From: Sophora flavescens
Lineage: Eukaryota; Streptophyta; Magnoliopsida; Fabales; Fabaceae
DNA length: 64,000 nucleotides
NCBI GenBank assembly: GCA_030762895.1
Contig: CM061066.1
Location: 12,705,751 to 12,769,750 of the forward strand
Direction: 5' to 3'
Shown here: positions 10,501 to 21,500 of the stretch, piece by piece
How positions within the stretch are numbered: position 1 is the first letter of the stretch
How the letters are laid out: each line of letters starts with the position of its first letter
Notes under the pieces: model-generated
Told to the model about the DNA's origin: nothing
The model's database searches: none
What the model saw: only the letters and a program-made list of their open reading frames with translations
Position numbers and translations under genes: made by a program

Positions 10501-11541
10501 AAATTAAGAACATGTTGATTTAAGCCATAAATCTACAAAAGTGATGAAGAGAAAGGATTTAAATGACAAGAGAAGAAGTTGTTACCTCTTGATGATCCAA
10601 GGAAAGAAATATTTGGATGATGTTCTTCACAAATTTCTCATGGTGTTCTTGAGAAACTTAGAGAGGAAGATGAACATGATGAGGGTTTAGAACAGTTTTA
10701 GTAATTTGGGTATATCTCTCAACATACTTGTCCGTTTTGGATGATCTTTATGTTTTTGGAAATAAGAGAGAAAGATGATCAACGTTCATGTTGAAAGTTT
10801 GTTGAGATTCAGAATAGAAAATGGTCAGAATCGCTAGGCAAAATCTGACGAATATGAACACTTATGAATGTTCTTGGAGTTCTTAAGGCAAACTAAGAAC
10901 TTGAAGAAATGGAAAATGGAGGAAAAGTGCCTAAATGAAGAAGACAAGAGTGAACCGTGGGTTTTGGGTAGATTTTGGTCAAAGTTTTCAATGGCATTGG
11001 CTTGTAATTTCCATGAAAAGCCAAGGGTATAATGGTCATTTCCAGGTAAAAGTTTCCTTTTGCCATAAATGCGCCATTATGGCCATTATGACACGGATAA
11101 GCTCGTCATAAATGCTCGTCAAGTCGGTAAAATCCATCACCTCAGCTCCGTTGCCGACTCCTTGGTTCATCTGGCACATGCTTTTCCTAGAGATATCTCG
11201 ACGTATACGCCCGCAACAAATATAATATCTTAATTTTTTTACCAAAATTTTCAAAACTTCCAGTATCGTAGTAAATATGATAAAAACATTTTTCATCTCA
11301 TTCACGAATTAAAATTAGGTCTTATGAGCAGTAAACTTTAACTGTCAGTGAAAATACAGAAAACGGCAGACCGACTTCCGTTTGAATTTTCAACCAAAAA
11401 CTTCCACGTAACCTTATGAAAATAAGTATAACATGGAAATGACCTTGGTTTATCCAAAATCATTTTCTATGTCTCGGATAAAAATATATGTTTATATATT
11501 TATTACCGATATTACGAAGCAGCGAAAATCGGGGTGTTACA
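7590..11541 (-). repeat. Element A 3' LTR
   Basis: This 3952-bp repeat matches 18558-24151 almost throughout and has TG...CA ends. About 465 bp present in the other LTR (19716-20187) is replaced here by a few bases near 8746-8752. The ends and the GTTTCGCCCTTACTATGGC block are shared with the related element-B LTRs. Open frames such as 8503-8742 and 11036-11305 lie inside it and have no recognisable domain. Confidence 0.9.
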
Positions 11542-11557
11542 TTACTACCCCACTAAA
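11542..11557 (-). promoter_or_regulatory. Element A polypurine tract region
   Basis: On the minus strand, TTTAGTGGGGTAGTAAT lies immediately upstream of the 3' LTR. A short G-rich tract here is where plus-strand DNA synthesis is primed in LTR retrotransposons. The run is short, so the exact priming site is inferred. Confidence 0.5.
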
Positions 11558-12099
11558 AAAAATTTTGTCCTCGAAATTTCGTCGCTCGAAACTAAACAGG
11601 ATTTTGTAACCTCATCTTAACCTTAAGATTTTACATTGCCCTTCACATCGCTTCATTCCTCATTCGATAACACAATTCATTCTTATGTCATTTCTACATA
11701 TCCGTGCTATCCTCAAAATTTTATCAGAGTCTATCACACTCAAAAAACAAAATCAAAACTTAATCACTTCTCTTATCAACATGGTTCCACCAGAAACCTT
11801 ATTTCAAATCATCTAACTCTGAATATTATCACTAATACCAACAATATCTACACAGCACCACATATCAACTCCCTACTCAAAATATTTAATCATAGTCTTA
11901 GTTTCTCTTCATTATAATTCACCACCCCAAATTTGATATCACCTCACACATCTCATCCTCAAAATAACTTCATTGCATATCTTAATACAAGTAAACCAAA
12001 AGGGATTATAGAATAGAATTATCTAATCCTTAACTTTCGAACTTTTCTATCAACTTAATTTTACTCAAGAACTTCTCTTTTCCGTTTACATTCAACTTA
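11558..12099 (-). other. Degenerate internal sequence of element A
   Basis: AT-rich sequence between the polypurine tract and the integrase remnant. It was probably the 3' end of pol and the 3' untranslated region, but decay is too advanced to read a protein. The plus-strand open frame at 11636-11917 has no recognisable motif. Confidence 0.4.
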
Positions 12100-12620
12100 G
12101 GTAACACTACCATAGACATCTTTCTGTAATTTCTTCCAATCATACGATTAAATCTTAACGATGATCATTTTATCATTATCCTAGAGTTCCTTTAGCAAAC
12201 TCTACCTCGATCATAACAAAATATACCGAAATCATCTTACTTACTGATCTTACTTCTGAAAATTCTCAGATTACTAATCACATCTACACCTCAATAAAAA
12301 TCCACTCACCTCTTGTCGTACTTAGGCATTACACTTACTCTCAGCTAACCTTCTAAGGATCAATTCCTTTCTTACTTATCCATCTAACTTAGGTTGATAA
12401 GCTGAACATTAACTTCAACTTGGATCTTAACACTAGATGTAACTTTGCCCAACACTCGAAGTAAGTTTTTCGGGCTTTACTCAAAACAATGTTGGAAGAT
12501 TCTTTATGACGTTGGATCAGTCCCCTGATACATACCTCTGTTAGTTTTTCCATTACACCGTGGGCCTAAGCAGGTAAAAAGGTGTCGACTTAGTCAACCT
12601 ACTCACAATAATCTGAAAAG
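12100..12620 (-). pseudogene. Integrase core remnant of element A
   Basis: On the minus strand, VSRLTKSTPFYLLRPTV resembles the VDRLTKSAHF-type motif around the second aspartate region of Gypsy integrases. It is followed by EKLTEVCIR, then a shifted frame with CWAKLHLVLRSKLKL. This order matches the KLAELYI, FWKSLQ, LGTKLRL progression of the integrase catalytic core. Stops and frameshifts occur throughout. Integrase joins element cDNA to host DNA; this copy cannot. It is the only pol remnant I can see in element A. Confidence 0.55.
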
Positions 12621-12841
12621 ATATTTTCAAAACAAGAAATTTCTTGATTTTGCTTTCACAAGAAAGCACAAAGAATAATTTGACCAATCTGAAAGATACA
12701 AGTGTCCAATATGTAAAAAGATTCTTCAATAGGTTCGTGAGTGTAAAAATGCATGGCCAATACATGTTTACAAACATGACTCTAATAAAGTTTCTTCCTT
12801 CACAAGAACTTTACTATACAACGATTTAAAAGAACATCAGT

Positions 12842-13887
12842 CCGACAAAATTTAGACTGGATCACTTCCACCAAAAGTAAAATTGAATCGACTAAGTCTC
12901 ATCAAGAAACTTCTTTTATCATGATAGTGTCTATCCTGAACAAAAATAGGATAGTTCCCACATATAAAATTCCACAAAAATTGGTTCAGCAAAGGGTTTT
13001 GAAACGATCACATCATATGAGAAGGAATAAACAGACATCTCAAAAGTTTCACACAATCTATTGAGAAAAGGAAAAAAAATTGCATCGCACCTGAATTTAA
13101 AAGTTCAGTTAAAGGATTACTAGTGATGTCAAAACTACCTTAAAAAAGATCATCAGAATTTGAAACTTCGGCACCACTCATGGTATAAACTCTCCCCTTA
13201 GCCGTTGGTTTATTGGTTCTTGTTTTATTGACTACTGGTCCACGCCTTGGTGCATTACAACCCTTTGATAAGTGTCCTATTTGATCACAATTGAAACGTT
13301 TCTTTTCTTTAAAAGGGCAGTTATTTGCCATATGAGTTGGATCTCCACATTTGAAACATATCCTGCCTTGGCCTTGGCTTTGGTTCCTTTGGCCTCTACT
13401 ACCTGATGCAGAAATAACTGGACGATTAGTTGTTGGTTCTGGTCATTTCTTGGTGGTCAGAAATATGGTTTTCTCTGGATTTTCTTCTCCTCCTGATTCT
13501 AATTTTGAAACTGATTCTTGATTCGAGAGGGTCCTCCAACATTCCCTCCATTATCTCTCCCTTTCCTTATCAGTTCTACTCTTCTACATTTCTCAACTAA
13601 AGCTTCGAAATTCTTGATTTCCAGTGGCAGTACCAACTCCTTGATTTCAAATCGTACTCCTCCTTCAAACCATTCACATTTCCAGTCTTCATCCGGGTTA
13701 TTTTGGAAGAAGCGAAAATACTTGGAAAGTGACTCAAATATTTCCGCGTATTCCCCAATGGACATATCCTCCTGCTGCAGACGCAAAAATTCTTGCTCTT
13801 TTTCAGCTCGAGCACTTTGAGGAAAATACTTGTTTAGAAACAAGTTTCGAAATATCTCCCAAGAAATCTCCTGATTTTCTGCTTCCA
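12842..13887 (-). pseudogene. gag and protease remnant of element A
   Basis: Read on the minus strand, 13499-13887 encodes ISWEIFRNLFLNKYFPQSAR, EFLRLQQEDMSIGEYAEIFE and LSKYFRF, the second half of a Retrotrans_gag domain that forms the capsid-like particle. Next comes FNCDQIGHLSKGC (13140-13331), a zinc knuckle that has lost its second cysteine spacing. Then follows a badly decayed aspartic-protease segment (about 12842-13140) with SSLSYDVIVS-like wording. The N-terminal half of gag is missing because CACTA-2 begins exactly at 13888. Frames are shifted between the three parts. The minus-strand open frame at 13597-13815 and the plus-strand frame at 13518-13820 are shadows. Confidence 0.75.
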
Positions 13888-14190
13888 CACTAGTGGAAAA
13901 TATACATTAGACGGTAAAGGTTTACGTCAGTTAACCAAAAGCTAGACGTTAAAAAGGAGGCGATGGCAGTTTTGTAAATATCAGGCTTCATTAATTCAAT
14001 TTTAACGTCAGTTGTTTTAATGACTGACGTTAAAAGTGAAGTGACTCACTTTTAACGTCAGTTCAATAAAGAACTGACGTTAAAAGTGAACATTTTAACG
14101 TCAGTTCGATAAAGAACTGACATTATAAGTAAGTCTCTTCACTTTTAACGTCAGTCCCTACATCAACAGACGTTAAAAGTTATTTTAATA
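13888..14190. repeat. CACTA-2 subterminal palindromes, block 1
   Basis: Five or so hairpin-like units pair TTTTAACGTCAGTT with AACTGACGTTAAAA across spacers of 8-14 bases, for example at 14002-14040 and 14052-14095. Similar blocks lie at 15025-15320 and 16198-16430, showing that the terminal region has been reiterated inside the element. Confidence 0.85.
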
Positions 14191-14378
14191 AATTTTTTTA
14201 TCTAGTATACGATTCCTTCCGCATTGCCTTCCTCAAAGTTTCAGTTTCACATGAATTGCTTTGATGTTTTGTGTTTATGTTTTGAAAACTAAAATATATG
14301 TTCGAAGTATAAGTTGAATCAATAACCCAAACCGGATCTCATTCATGAAGTGTAATACAGACTGATTGATACAGAAGA

Positions 14379-14471
14379 TTGAAAGGGTTTAAAATCCTAT
14401 AAAAAGTTACATTGAAAGGGTTTAAAATCCTATAAAAAGTTACATTGAAAGGGTTTAAAATCCTAAACATT
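14379..14471. repeat. 33-bp tandem repeat, about 2.8 copies
   Basis: The phrase ATTGAAAGGGTTTAAAATCC is repeated three times at 33-bp spacing, with TATAAAAAGTTAC linking the copies. No coding meaning is visible. Confidence 0.9.
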
Positions 14472-14724
14472 AAAGCTACATCCCATCAGAGAGTTTTATG
14501 AAATATGCCAAAGGGAAAACTATATATACTCCGAAGACCTCAGAAAACTGGGGGGCATGAGAGAGCTCAAGAGAGAGGCAAAAACAGGTGCACCAGATCC
14601 GTTTCAAGCAAAGGCAGTGGTTCCAGAGACTTCCAAGACGGTCACTTGCTGCCAAAGCTGAGGTTTTAGAACTGTGACCCCCGAGCACCTGATTAGCCCT
14701 CCAGCAGCTGATTCTCCGGAAGGT

Positions 14725-14995
14725 GATAAGGTGAGCAACTCACACAATGTAATTTACTCAGACTTATCACCCATGCAATGTAATTTACTCAAACTCAGAA
14801 GTTGTTTGACCATTAAGACAAAGACCTTTGAGTCTAGGAATAGGAAGAAAGAGTGATGAAGGAAGCTATTTATAGGAGCAGGGGATGAAGTTACTAAGCT
14901 ATTCTGATTTTGTTGAAAACTTACCTATAAACTTAATGCGCATTAAGAGGATTGAGTTACAAGGTGCATGGGTAAGTAGCACAGTACAGTCAAAG
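14725..14995. repeat. Internal duplication in CACTA-2, copy 1 (copy 2 at 15880-16195)
   Basis: Both copies run from GCAATGTAATTTACTCAAAC through AAGACAAAGAC and AGGAAGCTATTTATAGGAGC to AGGGAATGAATGTTT-like sequence. Copy 2 contains an extra segment of about 55 bp after GTGATGAAG. Together with the reiterated palindrome blocks this gives a duplicated module of about 1.15 kb. Confidence 0.8.
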
Positions 14996-15024
14996 GAATG
15001 AATGTTTTTGCAGATATCTATACA

Positions 15025-15320
15025 CTTTTAACGTCAGTTTTTTAAAAAAACTGACGTTAAAAGTGTTTTTAATAAAAAATATTAATTGTTAACGTCAGGT
15101 TTTTATACAACTGACGTTAAAAGTTTGATTTTTACTTCAGTTAAATAAATAGCTGACGTAAATAATCAAATATATTATACACGTGCAGAATGAATATTGG
15201 AAATAATGTAATTAATATACTGGAACTTGGCAGTCATCAAATAAGTTGACGTTAAAAATGAGGTGGTGGGTAAACTATTTGCGTCCGTTCTATAAATAAC
15301 TGACGTAAATAATTATGAAA
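15025..15320. repeat. CACTA-2 palindromes, block 2
   Basis: CACTTTTAACGTCAGTT pairs with AACTGACGTTAAAAGTG at 15025-15065, with weaker units following to about 15310. The motif is that of block 1 at 13888-14190. Between this block and block 3 (15360-16197) only the second duplicated module is recognisable. Confidence 0.8.
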
Positions 15321-16197
15321 CTCATTTCATTGGTTGTCATGTCCCTGTTGTCCCTCTTAACGCAGATCACTCCATATAGTACTGCAGTTTATTTCTAAAC
15401 CTTTTTTTATACAAGTTTATTTTTAATTTTTATTAATTAGCTTGAATTAGTAAACAAATTATTGTGCAAATTAAAATAAATAAACATTTAACATAAAACA
15501 AGTTATATGTATAATCAAATCGTATGACATTGAAGTGATTCATAAGTTAAAATTACATGATTAAAAGATAAAAAATTTCTGCAACATAGCCCTAAAATAT
15601 AAAAAAGTTTCTGCATCAACATCATTTTCTTCTCAGTCCTGTCATCAGAAACTCCAATGGATGCATCACCTCCCTCACTTGAATTCCAAGATGCAAAGTA
15701 AATCCTCAGTCACTAGCAGCGAAAGCAAAGTGAAATGGATCTTTGCATCTTTCTTCTTCAGTGGAGTTCCTTGATGCATCATCTTGAATCCACAATCACT
15801 TGCTTCCAAAGCAAAGTGAAAGGGATGACGGGGATGAAATAAAGTGAGAGAATCACATTACGTGATTCACCCAACCTTAATATCCACGCAATGTAATTTA
15901 CTCAAACTCAGAAGTTGTTTGACCATTAAGACAAAGACATTTGAGTCTAGGAATAGGAAGAAAGAGTGATGAAGTTAATCTCCACGGCAGAGCCATATTG
16001 TGAAGCAGAAAATTAATTAAAAGGAGATGGAAGCTAGGAAGCTATTTATAGGAGCAGTGGATGAAGTTACTAAGTTATTCTGATTTTCTTGAAAACTTAT
16101 CTATAAACTTAATGCTCATTAAGAGGATTAGGTACAAAGGTGAATGGGTAAGTAGCACAGTAGTCAAGGGAATGAATGTTTCTGCAGAAACTAATAA

Positions 16198-16430
16198 ACC
16201 TTTAACGTCCGTTGTGTAATACAACTGACGTAAGAAGTTGTGAGTGTTTTTAACGTCAGTTTCTTAATACAACTTACGTTAAATATATGACATTTAACGT
16301 CAGTTATTACTAACAACTGACGTAATAAGTGTGAGAGTTTTTAACGTCGGTTTATTAAGACAACTGACGTTAAATATATGATCTTCAACGTCAGGTTTTA
16401 CCAAAAAATGACGTAAAATGTTGTTTTATT
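16198..16430. repeat. CACTA-2 palindromes, block 3
   Basis: Four units of TTTAACGTCNGTT facing AACTGACGTTAAA lie immediately upstream of the CT-rich leader of the transposase-family gene. They therefore sit where promoter-proximal binding sites would be expected. Confidence 0.8.
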
Positions 16431-16439
16431 TTAATTATA

Positions 16440-16768
16440 ACGTTTACCCCCGCGCGCCTTCTCCACTTCTCTACGTCTTTTCTCTTTTCATCACGCTCAA
16501 CCCTCACTCTCGCTCTCACTCTGCCCTAATCGCGCGCTCATCTCCACCGCAACCACCATGAGGGCTTCTTCGCCACCACCGTGAGGTACACTCTTAACCC
16601 CTAACTCTGTCTTTCCCGCTCCTTCTTTGCAATAACTTGACATCTCTCTTTCCCCTGGCCTTCCCGCGCACTAACTCTCCTTGTCCCTCTGCTCTCAGTA
16701 ACCACATCTAACGTTGGCCACCACTCGAGCTTCCCCCCCACCACCACGCGAGCGCCTATTTCTGGTGA
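16440..16768 (+). promoter_or_regulatory. Probable leader of the CACTA-2 transposase-family gene
   Basis: The composition changes abruptly to C- and CT-rich (CCCGCGCGCCTTCTCC and onward), as in plant 5' untranslated regions. It ends near a GTGAGT that would serve as donor of a leader intron running to the acceptor at about 17300. No clear TATA box was identified, so transcription start is inferred only from composition. Confidence 0.4.
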
Positions 16769-16833
16769 GTCTTTAATTAGGGCACATTTTTTTATTCACG
16801 ATTTTGAGTGCATGCATGTTGCTCTGCTGGTTT

Positions 16834-17131
16834 GAAACTGTAGTCTCAGTAGTTGAAACTTGAAACTGTGAGTTTGAGTTGTTTGGAATGTCTTTATTTT
16901 TGGTTTTGAGTGTATGTTGAAACTGTAGTCTCAGTAGTTGTAACTTTAAACCGTGAGTTTGAGTTGTTTGGAATGTCTCTATTTTTGGTTTTGAGTGCAT
17001 GTTGTTCTGCTGGTTGATCTGTCACGGCCGTGATGCTCATCATGGCTAGGCCGTGATCAGTTCTGCCTATGAGGGTCTGGTTCAGTTGGCACGTTACGGC
17101 CGTGATGGACATCACGGCCAGGCCGTGACCA
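16834..17131. repeat. 84-bp tandem duplication and paired GC palindromes in the leader intron
   Basis: GAAACTGTAGTCTCAGTAGT begins at about 16834 and again 84 bp later, each copy extending through GTTTGGAATGTCT and TTTTGGTTTTGAGTG. Immediately downstream, TCACGGCCGTGATG-type palindromes occur at about 17022 and about 17094, each followed by an AGGCCGTGA(T/C)CAG half-repeat. All of it lies in the presumed first intron of the transposase-family gene. Confidence 0.75.
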
Positions 17132-17309
17132 GTGCTTGGCAATGTTCAAAAACTATAGTTTTCAATCTCCCGTATTGTCCTTATATTGGATATATAGATG
17201 TTTTGTATATCTACAGGACCTATCTAGTTATTTTTATTTATACTTCTGTATTTATTTTGAGTTATAACCTATGTTAATACATATATATTGTTTTTGAACA
17301 GGCATACAT

Positions 17310-18395
17310 ATGGATCAGTCGGATAGCCCACATGCACGGGAGGACACTGTTGGGGTTTCGCAGGACCCGATCACGCCTACGCCTGCTGATTCTAGTGTAA
17401 GTTTACATGCATGTTATATACTATCTTTAGTCCTTCTTGTTAATGTAAGTTTATAATGTTACAACCCTCTATTTTATCATTTTTTTGTCCATACAGACAT
17501 CACAGGCTCATAGGAAACGGGGTAGAGGAGCCACCTCGTTGAAGAAACTAGAGAAGGATAGGCAGAGCGGATAGAAGCTTGAGGTGTCCTTCGATGCTAA
17601 TCTAAATGCCCAGGGACCCCGTGCTAAAGAATTTAATAAGTGGGTGTTTCTACAAGCGAAGCATCACATAAGCATCAACTACAACCACTGGAATGACGTT
17701 CCACAGAACGTTAAGGATCAGATTTGGGAGGCTATCACGGTATTTTACCTTTACATTCGTTTGATTTACATTATTAGATAATTATCCGAGTTATAATCCA
17801 TCCAGTTGTTATATATGTATCTAATGTGTAGGTAGCTTGGACTGTGCCAAATGACGAGGATCATCGTCATAAATGTATGAAAATGGCATCAAAGCGTTGG
17901 AATGGGTTCAAGCATGATCTTACAAGGTACTATCTATCTGGGAAGAAGCGGCTTGATAAAATGTTCTCGGATTATCCCTGGATTGATCAGGATACTTGGG
18001 ATATGTTTGCCAGGAGTCGACAGGATGAAGAATTTCAGGTTGGTTGATTAAGTTAATTTTGTATGCTTATTATAGATCATTTAACTATATTTAATTATGT
18101 GTTTTTGTTTGAATAGGCTAAGGCAAATAAGGGTCGGCAGAATCAGGCGAAGAACGTCCACCGCCACACCATGTCTCAGGGTGGGTACCATACTCGGATC
18201 CAGCAGATGATGGCGGATAGGCTGAGGGCGAAGCAGGAAGAGCACTCTGCTAGGATTGAAAGAGGAGAGGTGCCTGAGGGCACACCATCAAGTCCTCCGT
18301 CGGACATCGACCGCGAGGATGTCTGGTTAGCCGGCCGCATGACAAAGGCGGGATCTTTTAAAGCTGATGCCACTCGCGAAGTGGCAGATAAGATT
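17310..18395 (+). pseudogene. PTTA/En/Spm-family plant transposase (Transposase_24), broken
   Basis: Four exons with GT/AG introns can be joined in frame: 17310-17396 (MDQSDSPHAREDTVGVSQ), 17497-17739, 17832-18038 and 18117-18395. Exon 2 includes KEFNKWVFLQAKHHISIN and HWNDVPQNVKDQIWEAI. Exon 3 includes MKMASKRWNGFKHDLTRYYL and DYPWIDQDTWDMFARSR. Exon 4 has HRHTMSQGGYHTR. This wording is that of the second CACTA gene family, generally taken as the DNA-binding partner of the TNP2 transposase. A TAG at 17572-17574 interrupts exon 2, and everything after exon 4 is deleted, so the copy is non-functional. Family identity is secure; its biochemical role in this element is inferred. Confidence 0.8.
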
Positions 18396-18430
18396 GTAAG
18401 TAAATAATTAACTTGATATCAACCATTGTG

Positions 18431-18557
18431 TGTCAACACACATTGTTTCAACCAAGAAACAATTCAAACAAGGTTCAACCAGAGATCACACAACAAAACC
18501 TAACAGACCTATTCCCCAAGGTTTCCCAAAAGACTCGACCAGCTCTGATACCAGTAG
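18431..18557 (-). other. 5' leader of element A
   Basis: This stretch matches the leader seen next to the element-B LTRs (for example AATTCAAACAAG, then CAGACCTATT and AGACTCGACCAGC). It contains the primer-binding site. No gene is expected in it. Confidence 0.7.
18541..18553 (-). other. Element A primer-binding site (tRNA-Met type)
   Basis: On the minus strand TGGTATCAGAGCT lies four bases after the end of the 5' LTR. It is complementary to the 3' end of plant initiator methionine tRNA, the usual primer for many Gypsy and Copia elements. It fixes the element orientation as minus. Confidence 0.9.
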
Positions 18558-21500
18558 TGTGACACCCCATTTTCAGGGTATCACATTTACGTAACTTATC
18601 GCGGAAAATACACTCAATAAAATAGTGTTGCTGGTCGCTTTCGGGAAAATATAATTTTCTAGTTACTTATCCCTTTCAAAATCGGTGATAAATTTTTTTC
18701 ATTTTCTTTTACTCCATATACAACCCAATCACCATTAACATAGTATAAATAGGTATCATAAGAATTTTACACTTAGACCTTCACATAACAGGTCATCTCC
18801 CGAAATCATAACTTAAGAAAATAAAGACGTAATTGTACCGTAGTGGAAATCTGGAATTACAACTCAAAAGGATGACTATCAGTAGTCAAACATCCAGACT
18901 AACCAAGTACCACTATTCTATAAGACACCAAAGTTCCTATAGCTGGTAAATACTAATAATCAATGTTGGGAAGACCACCATAGTTCTCCCAACCTATCGG
19001 AATATCCGGTGAGGATACCTCTACTTCCAGAACTATGGAAGTATCAGAACATATAAGTTCCTACTCTACGAGAAAAAACGGTAAGAAATCAGAGAGGCGG
19101 TAAAGATGTCTCCATGGTCAAAGTCTGGTACGTACTTGATGTAGGTACTGAATCATCACCCTCGTGATATTCCCACTAATGAATACTTCTTCAAGCATCT
19201 CGTAGTTAAGTCCTCGGACGACTTAGTGAATTCTTTGCTTCATTCGCATTAGTGTACCCCAAGTACTACCTTAGTCTAAAATAAACCTGATATATTTGTA
19301 AGGGTGAGTTTCCAATATATGAGTTTTAATAAGACAACCCCATGCATGACTCTCAAATAGAAATTACCAAATATTCACAATATAATAACATTAATTCAAA
19401 CAGTTGAATGATTTAATTCACAGGGCTTCATGCCCGACAGTCATCGTCATTTTATAAAAATGCATGACACTTCTATGTTCAATCTCTAATTTGATACCTA
19501 ATCTCCGGAGATCCCACAACTTTCTGTTTCGTTTCAAGCTGATCAGGCTCCGCACATGGCACATTGTAAAAACGAACAAAACAATGCCCAAGAAAAAATC
19601 ACATAACACACTGGTGCACATCCCCATTCCCGTTAGGATGCTCATGCAAAGCAATGACACTATTCCCCCATTCCCGTTAGGGAATAGCTGCACACATGTA
19701 CAAAGGCACAATGGTCACACAGTCCTATATATTGGCTCACACATATAGAGGCCCAATATTTAAATGGAACACAATCCATAAAAGATACATTGATCCACTC
19801 CGGAACAAAATGATCATCATCTCCTGACACGTCTGCCATATACATTGTTCCACTCTGGATTCAATGCCCATTTACATGACACAATTGCCATTGAATGCAT
19901 GAGAAAAACTTTTATTCTCGTTTTGTTTTCTTTGTCGTAATAATCTTTCCTTGTTGAAGCACAAAGCTTAACGACCATGCTTAATTTTTTTAATTAAGAC
20001 TTTTCACTTTAAACAAATACACACACAGTCCAAATCCTTTAATCTCAACACAAGACACTCAGTCCGAATGCTCAATCACGAGGCCCTTAAACCGATGCAC
20101 CAGTTTTAGGCTCGTGGATATGGAACTCACACTTTCCACATCAATTTAGGACACACAGTCCAAAAACAAAATTTACAGGACACTCCGTCCCATGACACGG
20201 ATCGTTGATCTATGTGTCCATACAACACTAGAACCCCGACGTCTCGGTTTCTAAGCTTATTTATCTGCTTGTAAAACATTTCGCTCAGTGAAAATCAAAT
20301 ACAAAACAACAGCTCCGAAAACTTTTCCATGTTTAACGGAATAACTTCACTGAATAAAATATTTTTACAGAAATCCTTTTTCTGTTAAAACGTTGATAAA
20401 ATCTGAAAATCATTGATAAATCTCTTTATTTCTAATTGTTTCACTTCAAAAATTAATTCTCAATAACTAAATATTTAAATAATTAATAATATTAAAATTT
20501 AAAATTTAATATTTAAATTTTGAATATTTAAATAACTAAATATTTAATATTTAATAATATTAAATAAATGATATTAAATAACTTGTATCACTTCTCTGTC
20601 AGAAGTAATTGTTCTGACAGCTATAAATATTATTTTCGAAACTTAATCACTTTAAATAACATTTTATAATAAAATTGAATTTATTATATAAAAATTAGAG
20701 CCTGTGAAAAAATTTCACGGTTTCGCCCTTACTATGGCTTATTTACACAGTTTTCACAAAATATTATTAAAATCATAATTTTTTTCATTTTTCTCAAAAT
20801 CTCCCAAATTAATCCCTCTGATTAATTATCCAAGTTTATTAATTTTTTTTATCCTTAATTAAAATTTTTAACACTGACCAATGTCAGGTTACGTAGTCCA
20901 ACACTCAACAGTAGATAAATTCCAATCACATAATAGCATGGCATATATCAATTCATGAAATGCATCACAATTATAATATAAACAAATAATTATAATCATG
21001 TAAGTTCACACATAACATCAATTCAATTACTCAGATAAACATCACATCAATCTAGCAATTAATAGTAAATAGTACAATATAATAAAATATTCCATACAGA
21101 AAATTAATAAATGACTCCACAAATAAGCATGAGATTATCTTAAACTCCTCAAGCATACCCCCTACCTCTTGAAGATTAAATTACAGTGCCTGTTAATCTC
21201 CTTATCCCGATCAGATTTCTCTCCGTCAGCATAAAACGGTTAACTCGATTGTTTCCTTCAAACGAATTCCAACAAAAAATATCAAATCAAACAACAATAC
21301 ACTTGGCTCATGGAGGTTAGGGTTTGGCTTCAACCAATTTTCTAGGTTAGGAAAATTAAAATTTGGTTAACTTAGGGATTAATGATCCATAAGTTACTTA
21401 AGCATGATTAAACACTTAAACCAAGATTATGAACCAAGAACATGAACTAAAACTCATCTAGTTCTAAGAACTAGGGTTCGGTTTTCTCAAGATTCATAGG

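Larger units (their letters stand above)
13888..18430 (+). mobile_element. CACTA-2: truncated CACTA transposon inside gag of element A
   Basis: The left terminus CACTAGTGGAAAATATAC is a standard CACTA end and interrupts the gag reading frame directly. Subterminal repeats built on TTTTAACGTCAGTT and its complement follow. The interior carries a multi-exon gene of the PTTA/En/Spm transposase family reading rightward. No right terminus (a CTAGTG end) is found. The sequence passes from an intron of that gene into the leader of element A, recognisable from TCAACACACATTG onward. The right end of the transposon, the rest of its gene and the 5' half of gag have therefore been lost, probably in one deletion. 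The right boundary is accurate to about 20 bp. Confidence 0.8.

Noticed and set aside
11036..11305. An 89-codon frame starting MNEMKNVFIIFTTILEVL, almost identical at 22466-22735, as a possible LTR-encoded protein
   Set aside because: The two frames are alike because they lie in the two LTRs of one element. There is no domain, and related element-B LTRs do not keep the frame open.
13518..13820. Plus-strand 100-codon frame opposite gag
   Set aside because: It is the antisense shadow of the gag remnant read on the minus strand.
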